Below, one piece after another: positions 1 through 10,165 of a DNA stretch of 64,000 bases (position 1 is the stretch's first letter; each line of letters opens with the position of its first letter). The position numbers and the translations under genes were made by a program. Origin of the DNA: Mycocentrospora acerina (taxonomy: Eukaryota; Ascomycota; Dothideomycetes; Pleosporales). The notes beneath the pieces are model-generated. The model did no database searches. It was not told the DNA's origin and saw only the letters and a list, made by a program, of their open reading frames with translations. Location: the NCBI GenBank assembly GCA_022701365.1, contig JAKUHH010000131.1, positions 186,001 through 250,000 of the forward strand, read 5' to 3'.

Positions 1-317
1 GGACTGTACCGCAACATCAGCCAGGCATTTGCTGCTCTCTTGCCGGTCAAGGCGGTGGGTGTCATGGGCGACAAGCGTGTGCACGACCAAGTGATTGCGC
101 TGCGGGCTGTCGAGACATCAGACTTTATGACGGCGGACTGGTATCCGTTTGATGGAAACTTTTTGAAGAAGGTCAGCAGGCGGATTGTGAACGAGGTCAA
201 CGGTGTTTGCCGCGTGGTATACGACAGTGAGTCTTTACTTTTAACCTACATGTGTAGTCGGGGTGCTAATGAATGACAGTTACGAGCAAGCCGCCTGGTA
301 CTATTGAGATGGAGTAA
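1..317 (+). CDS. guaA: GMP synthase (glutamine-hydrolysing), C-terminal end, partial
   Basis: This is the last part of GMP synthase, which amidates XMP to GMP in purine synthesis in the cytosol. The 5' part lies outside the window. Frame 1 reads straight in from base 1 and shows the conserved C-terminal dimerisation block: LLPVKAVGVMGD, VIALRAVETSDFMTADW and RIVNEVNGVCRVVYD. A 53-bp intron (227-279, GT..AG, with branch-like GCTAATGA) follows VVYD. Splicing restores the family's invariant ending, DITSKPPGTIEME then stop at 315-317. Without the splice the frame runs into unrelated residues, so the intron is well supported. The identification rests on remembered family sequence; the enzyme in yeast is Gua1. 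Confidence 0.93.
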
Positions 318-996
318 AGGTGCAGCTCTCTGGACACGGCTTGGCGAACAGACGGAGTTTTTTTTAGGATTGGCATGTGGGATATGGGATGATAGATTTG
401 AATGCAAGACTCTTGGAGACGCATATGAATAGACGATAGGCTTGAAGAGATGATACCCTAAGTGGACGCAATAGACATGAAGACGGATTCGGTTCCAGAA
501 CGAAGTGCTGCCAGATTGTTGTGCTGTGGTGTAATTTTTTTGCGATTGGGATATGTTAATGGTGGTGTTACTGGTTGGTCTCTGAGGTTTCAGGATGGAG
601 CAGTGTTGTTGTGTTGTGTGGTGAATTTTCAAAGGGTTTGGTTGTTGTATTTTGTATTCAGATGTCGATGAAGAGATACCAACATGGGGGGAGAGTCAAC
701 CCCCCTCCTACTACGACCTGTAAAATTAAAGATTTGGTGAACGAGTGTTTTTAATATGCCAGGAACAGTAAATATAACATTCCTAAAGCGTGTTCATGCA
801 TCACCTCAAAGAACTTGAAGAGATGTCTGATCAAGCACCGCCTGACATGTGATGATGATGTTAATGATCGGACCCCCGAGATTGATCTCCACAGGGAAGC
901 TAGGCTCCACGTCCCAGCTCCCACGCCCCAACCCACGACTCGACTCGGCTCGCCTTTTGAATCCACGACTCCCCGCGATTCCTCCCCAGCAATGCG
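318..996. other. Intergenic: GMP synthase 3' flank and CLC promoter
   Basis: No coding region is supported here. A GC-rich inverted repeat sits at 686-705: six G, eight-base loop, six C. It could form a short hairpin between the two genes. The last 100 bases before 997 are C-rich, as in many fungal 5' leaders. Confidence 0.5.
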
Positions 997-3878
997 ATGA
1001 ACCGCACCTCATCCTCGCACTCGTACTCGCGCCCACGACAGCCGTCGCAGTCCTCTCAACCACGCTCGCGCCCCGACCGCTCCACCTCGCGCGGCGAACC
1101 CACCCGCCCGCATCCCTCGCGGTCCTCGTCGTCGGCCACGCCCTCGCTCCGCCGCCGCAACACGACCCAATCGCTCCACTCGCTCACCTCGGACGACGAC
1201 CCGGAAGCCGCCAACACGACCCACACCGACCATGTCATCGTCGAGGAAATCGCGTCCATAAAGCGCTACGAGGACTTTACCACCATCGACTGGGTGCAGG
1301 ATGCTGCGCGCGAGCAGCTGCGCCGCAAAGCCCGCCGCAAGGAGCGCGCACACGCCCCCTTGTCCACCACCGGGCGCGTGTTCCTCGGGCGCGGCCACGG
1401 CAAATGGCGCCGCAAGATCGCAGAGGCGTATGACGCGGGCCAGGCGTGGATTGTGGTGACGCTGGTGGGCGCCGCGATTGGGCTCAACGCCGCCTTTCTG
1501 AACATTGTCACCGAGTGGCTGAGCGACATCAAGCGCGGGCACTGCACCACGGCGTTTTATCTCAACGAGACGTTTTGCTGCTGGGGCGCGGATGCGGGCT
1601 GCGACGAGTGGAGGCCGTGGAGTCGCCTGGCGCTGGTGAATTACGTGCTGTATGCGTGCTTTGCGGCGCTGTTTTCGCTGACGGCCGCGCGCCTGGTTAA
1701 GAGCTTTGCGCCGTATGCGGCGGGCAGTGGGATTAGCGAGATGAAGTGCATCATTGCGGGCTTTGTGATGAAGGGCTTTCTGGGCTTCACCACGCTGTTC
1801 ATCAAGAGCATTGGCTTGCCGTTGGCCATTGCGAGTGGGCTGAGTGTGGGCAAGGAAGGGCCCAGCGTGCATTATGCCGTCTGCACGGGGAATGTGATTA
1901 GCAGGTTCTTCGACAAGTACCGCAGGAATGCGGGCAAGACGCGGGAGATTCTGAGTGCGAGTGCGGCGGCGGGAGTGGCTGTGGCGTTTGGAAGTCCGAT
2001 TGGGGGGGTGTTGTTCAGTCTCGAGGAGATGAGCAACTATTTCCCGCTCAAGACGCTGTGGAGGAGTTATTTCTGCGCGTTGGTGGCTACGGCTGTTCTT
2101 GCGGTAGGTTTTTTTTTTAATTTCTCTTCAAATTCAGTCCTCCATCATCATCACGAAAGAACCCAGAGCTGATGGCAACAGGCAATGAACCCCTTCCGTA
2201 CCGGCCAGCTCGTCATGTTCGAGGTCAAATACGACCGCTCGTGGCACTTTTTCGAGATTCTCTTCTATCTCGTCATTGGCGTGTTTGGTGGTCTCTATGG
2301 CGCGTTTGTCATCAAATGGAATCTCAAGATGCAGGTCTTCCGCAAGAAACATCTGGCGCAGTATCCAATTACCGAGGCCGTTGTTCTGGCTGTCATCACG
2401 GCGTTGATATGCTACCCGAACATGTTCCTCCGCATCGACATGACGGAAAGCATGGAAGTCTTGTTCCAGGAGTGTGGTGTCGAGAATGACTGGGGTAGCC
2501 TGTGCGAGTAAGTTTGCCTTTACAACTTCTTCCTGTTGAAGATAGACTGCCGACTAACCACTACATTATAGTCCCAATCTCCGCTGGCACATCATCTTTA
2601 CACTCCTCGTCGCAACAATCATCCGTACCCTCCTTGTAATTATCTCGTTTGGCTGCAAAGTCCCCGCCGGCATCTTCGTTCCCTCCATGGCCGTTGGCGC
2701 TGCCTTTGGCCGCATGCTGGGCATCCTAGTGCAATACATGCACGAATCCTTCCCCAACAGTGCCTTCTTCTCCGCCTGTGAGCCCGACGGCCCATGCATA
2801 ACACCAGGCACATATGCGTTCCTCGGCGCCGCCGCATCACTCAGCGGCATCATGCACATTACCGTCTCAGTCGTGGTCATCATGTTTGAAATCACCGGCG
2901 CGTTGACATATATTCTCCCCACAATGGTACGTTGTACTCCCACCCTTGCATTTTTTACACTAACACAATCCTCTCCAGATCGTCGTCGGCGTCACCAAAG
3001 CAGTCAGCGAGCGCTTTTCCCACGGCGGCATCGCAGACCGCATGATCTACCTCAACGGGTACCCCTTCCTCGACAGCAAATCTGATCCCATCTTCGACGT
3101 GCCCGTCTCCTCCGTCATGGCCTCACGCGCCGTCTGCCTCCCCGCCACCGGCATGCAGCTCCGGCACCTCGACGCCCTCGTCGCCGAAAACGCCTACCAG
3201 GGGTACCCCATCGTCGACGACACCACCTCCAAAATCCTGCTCGGCTACATTGGCCGCACAGAACTGCAGTACGCGCTTGCAAAGGCGAAAATCCACCCCC
3301 GCAACACTGAAGTCACCTTTTCCACTGGTCATGGCCATGGTGGTGGTAATGGTAGTGGTACAACCCCCTCATCGACATTCCCTCCCCCCGCAGACACGCC
3401 GTCCACAACCACAAGTACAAGTACAAATACAAGCACCCTAGACTTCACGCGCTTCTCCGACCCCACGCCCCTGACCGTCCACCCCCGCCTCCCGCTCGAA
3501 ACCGTCATGGAGATCTTCAAGAAAATGGGGCCCCGCGTCGTGCTCATCGAGTACCGCGGGCGACTCACGGGCCTCGTCACCGTCAAGGATTGCCTAAAGT
3601 ACCAGATCAAGATGGAGAGTATGGAGCATGGTGGTGGTGGTGCAGGTGGCCGTGCAAGTGGAAGTGGGAGTGGAAGTGGGAGTGCAGAGGGGGACGAGGA
3701 CGATGAGGGGTTGGAGCGGATATGGAGGTTTCTGACTGGGTTGGTGGGGCGGTGGAAGGGGGTAGGCGCGGTGAGGCTGGGGAGTCCTGTGCTGGCGAGG
3801 GGGGTGGCAGAGCAAGGAGGGGAGAGGAGGGGAGTAAGCGGGGTAGTAGAGTTGGAGGATCGGCGTGGTGTCAGATGA
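997..3878 (+). CDS. CLC-type voltage-gated chloride channel/transporter with CBS domains
   Basis: An 895-residue CLC protein related to yeast Gef1, moving chloride (probably in exchange for protons) in endomembranes or the plasma membrane. Exons are 997-2103, 2182-2507, 2572-2926 and 2979-3878; all three junctions keep frame. The N-terminus (about 1-110) is Ser/Arg-rich and disordered. CLC signatures are in order: GSGISE (243-248), GKEGP (285-289, with the gating Glu 287), and GSPIGGVLFSLEE, whose Glu 343/344 region corresponds to the internal proton glutamate of exchangers. Both glutamates suggest an exchanger rather than a channel; this is inference. Two CBS motifs follow, split by a low-complexity Gly/His/Ser/Thr linker. 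The tail is Gly/Ser and acid rich. The gene converges on Dpb3, 314 bp downstream. Confidence 0.93.
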
Positions 3879-3892
3879 GGAGAATAGATAAA

Positions 3893-3929
<37 letters not shown>
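3893..3929 (+). repeat. (TTG)n trinucleotide microsatellite
   Basis: About twelve uninterrupted TGT/TTG units begin 15 bases after the CLC stop codon, so they lie in its 3' untranslated region. AAC-type repeats recur near 4128-4143. Confidence 0.95.
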
Positions 3930-3933
3930 ACAC

Positions 3934-3978
3934 CTCCCTCTCTCTCTGTGTCTCTCTCTGTGTCTCTCTCTGTCTCTT
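3934..3978 (+). repeat. CT/GT-rich compound simple repeat
   Basis: Three near-identical blocks of TCTCTCTCTGTG type lie directly after the TTG array, between the convergent CLC and Dpb3 genes. Confidence 0.85.
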
Positions 3979-4191
3979 TTCCCCTCGAAGGGAAATTTTT
4001 CGAATCCTTCGTTTCTCTTCGACACGGGGGGGTTTTTTAAAACAAGGAAATGAGGTCGTGCGAATGACTTGGCATTCCATGATAACATTCATTCTTCTCT
4101 CCCAGACGCCATGTGCAAATGCGGGTACAACAACAACAACAATAGCTATAACAAGAACAAGAACAACCTCTTCCGCTCTAACAATCACTCT

Positions 4192-5093
4192 TTACAACCC
4201 CCTCCCATTGATCGCTGTGAATCCTCCAGACATCCTCGGCGGCGGCAGTTGCTGCTGCTGCTGCTGCTGTTGTGCCGGTGGCGGAGGTGGAGGCGGAGGC
4301 GGACTTGCACTCGCCTGCGGTGGGCCGCGCATCTCCATCTCAATCTGCATTTGCACCTGTTTTGCCGCATTGGCCTGCTCTGAATCGCTATCTTCCACGC
4401 GCTCGACCTCTTCAATGTCCATGGCGTCTGTCGCATCGTCTACTTGTACTTGTTCTTCTGCAATCACTTCGCTAACTACAGCCTTGCTCTTTTCCTCTTC
4501 TTCTTCCTTTTCCTTTTCCTTTTCCACCCCGTTTTCTCCCTTTTGCAACTCTTTTCGTATATCCTTTTGCGCCTCCTTCTCCTTGGCCTCCCCAGTCTCC
4601 TTGTCCTTGACCCTCTTCTTGAACTCGCGATACGTCACCGTGCGCGGGACGACGTCGACGAGAAACTCGAGGTTGTCCGTCTTGGCGACTGCCGAGGAGA
4701 CGTCGCGATATTGTATGTTTCGGCGGGGTTTGCGCTCCGCTTTGACGACGTTGTGGGTGGTGGTTGCGAGGTGCTGGATGAACATTTCTGTGGCGAGGGC
4801 AATGGCGAAGGAGGCGTTTTTCGACGTGGCCAAGCGATCCGGGTCCGCAGAGATTATCTTCTGCACGCGGGCGACTGGAGAGGAGTCAATGCGGGAGCTG
4901 CAGAGTGGTGGTGGATTGAACGGGGGAGGGGGTGGCAGCTGAGGATGATAATGATGATAATGATGGGGAAGAGATGGGGCAGAGATATTGTGAGATGCAG
5001 CGAAGACGGAAGAAGAACACACAACTTACGGGGTAGCGACACATGACCAGTGACTTCTTTGGAAGGCGTGATGGGTGTGTTGTTGTACGGCAT
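4192..5093 (-). CDS. dpb3: Histone-fold protein, DNA polymerase epsilon subunit C (Dpb3/CHRAC type)
   Basis: A 248-residue nuclear CBF/NF-Y-like histone-fold protein, expected to pair with a Dpb4-type partner in DNA polymerase epsilon and chromatin remodelling. Exon 1 is 5093-5030 and exon 2 is 4874-4192, split by a 155-bp intron. The join produces VSLPLARVQKIIS, the standard start of this histone fold, which fixes the acceptor. The fold (about 22-105) shows SKNASFAIALATEMFIQ, HNVVKAERKPRRNIQY and NLEFLVDVVP. After it comes a long charged region rich in Lys and Glu, then an acidic stretch, a run of nine prolines, eight glutamines, and a short tail ending NGRGL. The start is the first ATG in frame. 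The gene is divergent from the carboxypeptidase, sharing a 454-bp spacer. Confidence 0.9.
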
Positions 5094-5547
5094 GTTTGCG
5101 GGCAAGGGAGCGCTCAACGGCACTAGAATCCAAGATGTGTTGTCTTGCGCTGAGATTGAACAAAGAATTTTGACCAGGTCGAGGTCGAAGAACGGTGCAG
5201 ATTCGATCGACGCGGTCGTGACGCGTGAAAAGGTAGATATGTTGGCTGGACGCGTGTGATGATGGGTGTGGAGAGTTTGGGTGCACAGCGCCAGTGTCCA
5301 ACAAGGCGTTGCGGGAAGGTCGAGCCGAGCCGAGCTGAGCTTACGCTTGTTTTGTGCTCATGCTTACTTTGTTGTATGTGCTTGATCCTCGCGATTGCAT
5401 CAACTTCCCGTCTCCCTCTAATCCTGCTGCCTGGAATTGATCATCTATATTTTGGATCGTCTCTCCTTGCAGTCCACCTGCTTTGCACCCACAATACGGT
5501 GCTGCATTGAGTTACAATCGCACAAGTACATTCAGCGTCCGTCATCA
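5094..5547. promoter_or_regulatory. Shared divergent promoter region (Dpb3 / carboxypeptidase)
   Basis: This 454-bp spacer separates two divergently oriented starts. A tandem CGAGC motif (AGCCGAGCCGAGCTGAGC, about 5322-5339) is visible, but no known binding site could be assigned. Confidence 0.45.
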
Positions 5548-7058
5548 ATGATGAAGCTCCATCTCGCTCCACTCCTTATCGCAGGAGCAGCAGCCCTCTC
5601 TCAAATACCTTTTCAGGAAACACCTGAAGCTGAGGGCTTTCAGACTTACCAAAGCCAATTTTCTGAGCATCACTCTATCCGCATCAAGCATCAACAGAAC
5701 GACACCCTTTGCGATGCACGTTCCAAACAATACACGGGTTGGTTAGACGTCGGCTCCAAACACCTCTTCTTCTGGTATTTCGAGTCGCAAGACAAGCCCT
5801 CCGAGGACCCCTTGCTGCTATGGCTTACGGGCGGACCGGGGGGCTCGTCGATGATCGGGCTGTTGCAGGAGTTGGGCCCCTGTGTCATCAATGAGTATGG
5901 CAACGGGACCGTGTACAATGAATTTGGTTGGAGCAAGAACGCCAACATCATCTTTGTCGATCAGCCGGCTGGCGTAGGTTTTAGCTACATTGATGAAGGC
6001 GTATTGCTTCCGGCAACCAGTTTCACCGCTGCAGAGGATATGCATCATTTCTTGCAGCTGTTCACGAGTGATGTCTTCCCTGATCTATCAAAAACCGAGT
6101 TTCACATCACAGGAGAAAGCTACGGAGTAGGTATGCTCCAAATTCATCATGGACTGTTGTTAATCTGTAGCAGGGCCATTATGTACCCACTCTGGGTGCG
6201 CAAATCGTTGCGCAAAACATTCTCTATCCTAAGCGCCCACAAGTCAATTTGCAGTCCATCTTTGTCGGCAATGCCTACGTCTCTCCCCTCGACACAGCGT
6301 TTGGCTACTGGGAAACACTCTGCACAACAAATCCCGGCGTCGAGTCGCCCATTTTCAACCAAACACGCTGCGACATCATGGCTACCCATCTTCCACGATG
6401 CATGGAGCTCTCGCGCGTATGTTACGAACACCCTGACCCCGCAATCTGCGCTGCCGCTGAGGAAGTCTGTTGGACTGGTGTGATTGAACACTACGATGGT
6501 GAATCGGGTGCTGGAGGGCGAAACCGTTTTGACATTACCTCCCCTTGTGCTACAAAAGACGATCTCTGCTACCCTGAGATCCAGCACATTGACGACTATC
6601 TGAACCTGCCCTGGGTATGGGAAGCTCTTCATGTGCCAGAAGCAATTAAAAAGTACAGTCCTCTTTCCGAGGAGATTGCCATTGCATTCTCGCTCACAAA
6701 CGATGGGGGAATCAGTACGCAGCCACAGGTCCTGTATCTGCTGGAGAGTGGAATTGATGTACTATTTTACCAGGGAAACTTTGATTTGGCATGCAACACT
6801 GCTGGAAACCTTCAATGGGCGAGTAACATGCCTTGGAAAGGGCAGCCGGCGTTTGTAGCGCAGCCAAAGAGAGTGTGGAAGGCAGATGGGAAGGAAGTTG
6901 GGTGGTTCAAGGAGGTCAAGACAGTGACGGCGAGCGGGAGGAAGACGACTTTCGCCTTTAGCACAGTTGATGGAGCAGGGCACATGGTTCCCTTCAACAA
7001 ACCAAAAGAGGCGCTTGCATTGGTAGACAAGTGGTTGACGAAGAGGAGCTACGCGTAA
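5548..7058 (+). CDS. Serine carboxypeptidase (peptidase family S10), secreted or vacuolar
   Basis: A 487-residue carboxypeptidase that removes C-terminal residues from peptides. Exons are 5548-6126 and 6174-7058; the 47-bp intron falls directly after the nucleophile motif and restores GESYGGHYVP. The N-terminus (about 1-18) is a signal peptide, MMKLHLAPLLIAGAAALS. The oxyanion motif is WLTGGPGGSS, and the catalytic triad is Ser191 (ESYGG), Asp397 (QGNFDLACN) and His463 (GAGHMVPF). Paired cysteines (LCTTN, RCDIM, VCYE, ICAAAEEVCW) fit the disulphides of the carboxypeptidase Y group. The start is the first of two adjacent ATGs. No vacuolar sorting signal was identified, so secretion and vacuolar location are both possible. 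Confidence 0.93.
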
Positions 7059-7433
7059 GGGGAGGGAGTGCGTAGGATACAAGAGTTGCGTCAGCCTCAT
7101 CTCTGGTCATCGATCGAAATCGCAACCCCTGGAGGAGATAGTCGGCAGCAGAAACTTCTAGGCCACAATTTCCAGTACAAAGCGCATCATCATGTCGCAA
7201 CCCGTTTTCAGCTCAGAAGATTGACGTTTGTTCTCCACCATGCAAAAACCACAATGACATACTACTACGTCATCACCCGCTTTCGTCTGTGCGCGAGAGC
7301 TCACAGCATTCTTAAAGAGCAGAGACTGTCCATACTCATACGATATTATACGCTCTTGAATTTACTCTTCATACTCAATTGAACCCATCTTTTACCACTC
7401 ATCCACCAAAAACTCCCACACAAAACAATCACC
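7059..7433. other. Intergenic: promoter and leader of the small charged protein gene
   Basis: No gene is seen. The last 60 bases before 7434 are rich in C and A, with CACACAAAACAATCACC just before the ATG, typical of a strongly expressed fungal leader. Confidence 0.5.
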
Positions 7434-7835
7434 ATGTCCTCCAACGTCGGAAACGCTCAGGTCTACGAGGCCGGTGACCAGCGCACCTACTCAGATGCCG
7501 AGATCAAGGCCAAGGAGGAGGCCAACAGGTTCCACGAGGGCAAGGAGAACTCGCACAAGGCCAACGATCCTAGTATGTCTTGACTTACTCACTCTTACCA
7601 ATCCATGTGCTAACAAGACCTGTCAGAGGACGAGCGCTCCATTGCCAACAGACTCGAACGCGAGGCCAAGCGGGAGGGCGAGGAGGAGAAGCTTGATATT
7701 GAGGATGCTCGCCGTGAGAAGGACGCCACACTACCTGCACGCGCACACGGCAATGAGCCCTCCAAGGGAGCCAAGATCGACCAGCAGATCAGAGAAGAGG
7801 AGGAGGCTGAGTTGAAGGCCAAGGGCAAGGCTTAG
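7434..7835 (+). CDS. Small, highly charged, conserved-looking fungal protein
   Basis: A 115-residue protein of unknown function. Exons are 7434-7572 and 7627-7835, with a 54-bp intron (branch GCTAACA) that keeps frame and joins ANDP to KDERSIANRL. It is almost wholly hydrophilic: about half of its residues are Glu, Lys, Asp, Arg or Gln, with no cysteine and no hydrophobic segment. It should be helical or intrinsically disordered, resembling LEA-like stress proteins in composition only. I have the impression that near-identical small proteins are widespread in filamentous ascomycetes, but no named domain is recognised. The codon choice is strongly biased to C-ending and G-ending codons (AAG, GAG, GCC), as in highly expressed genes. 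The ATG context, CACCATGTC, is good. Confidence 0.85.
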
Positions 7836-8380
7836 ATGCTTAACATGTTGATATCCTGAGTTTGATGACGGAGGCTCAAAAAAGTAGCCTGCCCTGATGA
7901 GAAATGAAATGAATCATGAATCCTCAAAAGAAATTCTTGCTGCTGGTGACGTCGTGCCCTCTTTTTTTTCTATTAGTTCTCATTGCTAATAATCAATCTG
8001 AAGTTCTAAGTTGAAAATATTCTGAATGTCTGGTATCCACCATACGACATGGTTTTATTGTTGATGAGTGTATCTGCAATGACACCAATCCATCCCCCGC
8101 TGTCGTGCTCTCGCCGCCCCTCCATCCTGACTCGCGCGGCCTCGGGACATGTCCGATACGCCCTTCCACCAACCATGTCCATTGTCGTCCATTGTTCCGA
8201 ACTCGCAACCCCACGCTCTCTAATCGTGTCATAGAACTGAAATTCCACCTGCATTGACGCATGCATCTCCTGCCACGTACAAAACACATCTTCCGCACCT
8301 CTGCTGCTTTTGCCAGAGCTTCTTTCTTACCTCGCACTTTCCCTCAACTCTCGATTACTCTTCTCTCCCATACTTCCAGG
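7836..8380. other. Intergenic: 3' flank and SDR leader
   Basis: No separate gene is supported. An in-frame upstream extension of the SDR gene begins with an ATG at 8261 and would add 40 residues rich in Arg, Ser and Phe, which could be a mitochondrial presequence. Confidence 0.45.
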
Positions 8381-9315
8381 ATGTCTTCCAGCGCAGCGCA
8401 GCGCCTCAAGGGCAAGACGATTGTGATCACAGGCGCAAGCTCAGGAATTGGCAAATCGACGGCGCTGGAGTTTGCGCGCACACAGCCAGATGACCTGAAG
8501 CTCATCTTGACTGCAAGGAGAGAAGATACACTCAAGGAGATTGCCAAGGAGATTGAGGGCATTGCGAAGGGCGTCAAGGTTCTGCCCGTCAAGTTGGATG
8601 TCAGTAAGCCAGAAGAAATCCAGGCTTTTGTTGGAAACTTGCCAGAGGAATTCAGGGACATCAATGTCCTTGTTAATAACGCGTGAGTCTGTCCTTTGTT
8701 TACAAACCCCAAATTACGTGCATAGATACTAAACAGATTTGCGCACAGTGGTCTCGTCAAGGGTGTCGCTCAAGCCCCCGATATCAGCCCCGCCGACATC
8801 GACACCATGTTCTCTACCAATGTCACCGGCCTGATAAACATGACCCAAGCCATCTTGCCCATCTACAAGTCTAGGTCCACCCCCTCTGGTGACATCATAA
8901 ACATCGGCAGCATCGCTGGTCGTGAGCCATATAGCGGTGGATCTATCTACTGCGCGACCAAGGCTGCCGTGCGCTCCTTCACCGACTCCTTGCGCAAGGA
9001 ACTCATCGCCACGCGCATCCGTGTCATTGAGATTGACCCTGGGCAGGTGGAGACGGAGTTTAGCGTCGTAAGGTTTGGCGGCGATGTTGAGAAGGCGAAG
9101 AAGGTTTACGAGGGTGTGGAGCCGTTGACGCCAGATGACATTGCTGAGGTGGTGGTTTTTGCCACGAGCAGAAGGGAGAATGTGGTCATTGCGGATACAT
9201 TGGTGTTCCCAAGTCATCAGGTGAGCTTGAGTTGTTGTTATGAAGGATTTCGGGGTTTTCTAACGTATGACAGGCTGCTGCGGGTGTTATGCACAGGAAA
9301 CCTGTGGGCCAGTAA
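8381..9315 (+). CDS. Short-chain dehydrogenase/reductase, NADP-dependent (YdfG/YMR226C-like)
   Basis: A 271-residue classical SDR. It most resembles the YMR226C/YdfG group, which oxidises 3-hydroxy acids such as L-allo-threonine and serine with NADP; the substrate is inferred from family resemblance. Exons are 8381-8682, 8749-9220 and 9274-9315. The cofactor motif TGASSGIG is at 17-24. NVLVNNAG, the catalytic Ser in INIGSIAG, and YCATK follow in order, with PGQVETEF after them. The short last exon codes for AAAGVMHRKPVGQ, a typical C-terminus for this group. An upstream in-frame ATG at 8261 would add a basic, Ser-rich leader, so a mitochondrial form is possible. The 8381 start gives the standard SDR length. 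Confidence 0.9.
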
Positions 9316-10165
9316 GCGGACATGTAAGAATGGAGTTAGGCCTGAGCATATAGAAGGAGGAATTTTGTCGGAAACGTTCAAATACAATTCATCAACCATC
9401 AAAAGAAAAACAAAGCATCTGAACATTGGAGTCGTATTGGAACGGTCGAACACGATCTTCAAAAAGTAGCAACCCTCAGACTTACTTACCATTCGGTAAG
9501 CTTTGCTCCTAAATCCTGCTTCTTCTTTCAAAGTTTGGCTTCAAGCTCTGTTCTTCGGATTTGGTTCACAAGTGCGCTAGTCTCCTTTGTCACCGTATTT
9601 CTTTGTCTCTCCAATCCCGTGACATATTGTCAGGGGAAGTGAAAGCGGAACTTATGTTCACTCTAATTTCGGAGCAATCCTGCATACTCAGGGCATCAGG
9701 CAATCTTGGAGGGACTTCCTTTCCAAAGCCGCCTTGTGACTCGTGGGCGCGTTTGTGCCGACAACTTTCACACACCCACCACAACTCGTTTTGGTCGCAT
9801 TAATTTATTTCTTTTGTTTGGATCCCTAAAAAAAATCTTCAAGACGAACACAGCGTTTTACAATCACTGACTTTCCAATTGGACTCGTTGCCAACGACAC
9901 CTCTCGTTCATCATTCTACTGTTCCGCACCAGCTGGAACTGCTCTTTTCTTTAACCTTCACACATATGCCGCACTGGGAGTTGAAACAAGCTGAGAAGAG
10001 AAGGTATTATCAAGATATTGCCTTCTTCTAGCATATTCAGCGCTCCAAATAACGCTCCCGTCTATCTTCATACCTTCTTTTTACAATCTCGTCACGGACG
10101 GAGGACGTGTCCAACCATTTCACTACAACATCATACAATTAACTTGTTTGGTCATTGCAAACAAA
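9316..10165. other. Intergenic, 850 bp
   Basis: No gene, RNA or repeat is supported. The sequence is mixed-composition, with C/T-rich patches before 10166 that fit a promoter and leader for the next gene. Confidence 0.5.

Noticed and set aside
246..632. A 128-codon minus-strand frame after GMP synthase
   Set aside because: Overlaps the GMP synthase 3' end, lacks motifs, and is low complexity.
1009..1872. A 287-codon minus-strand frame opposite the CLC gene
   Set aside because: Shadow of GC-rich coding sequence; the plus strand has all CLC motifs.
3722..4942. A 406-codon plus-strand frame with poly-Cys and poly-Ser
   Set aside because: It runs over the CLC end, the TTG and CT repeats and the antisense of Dpb3. 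Cys runs are the repeats translated.
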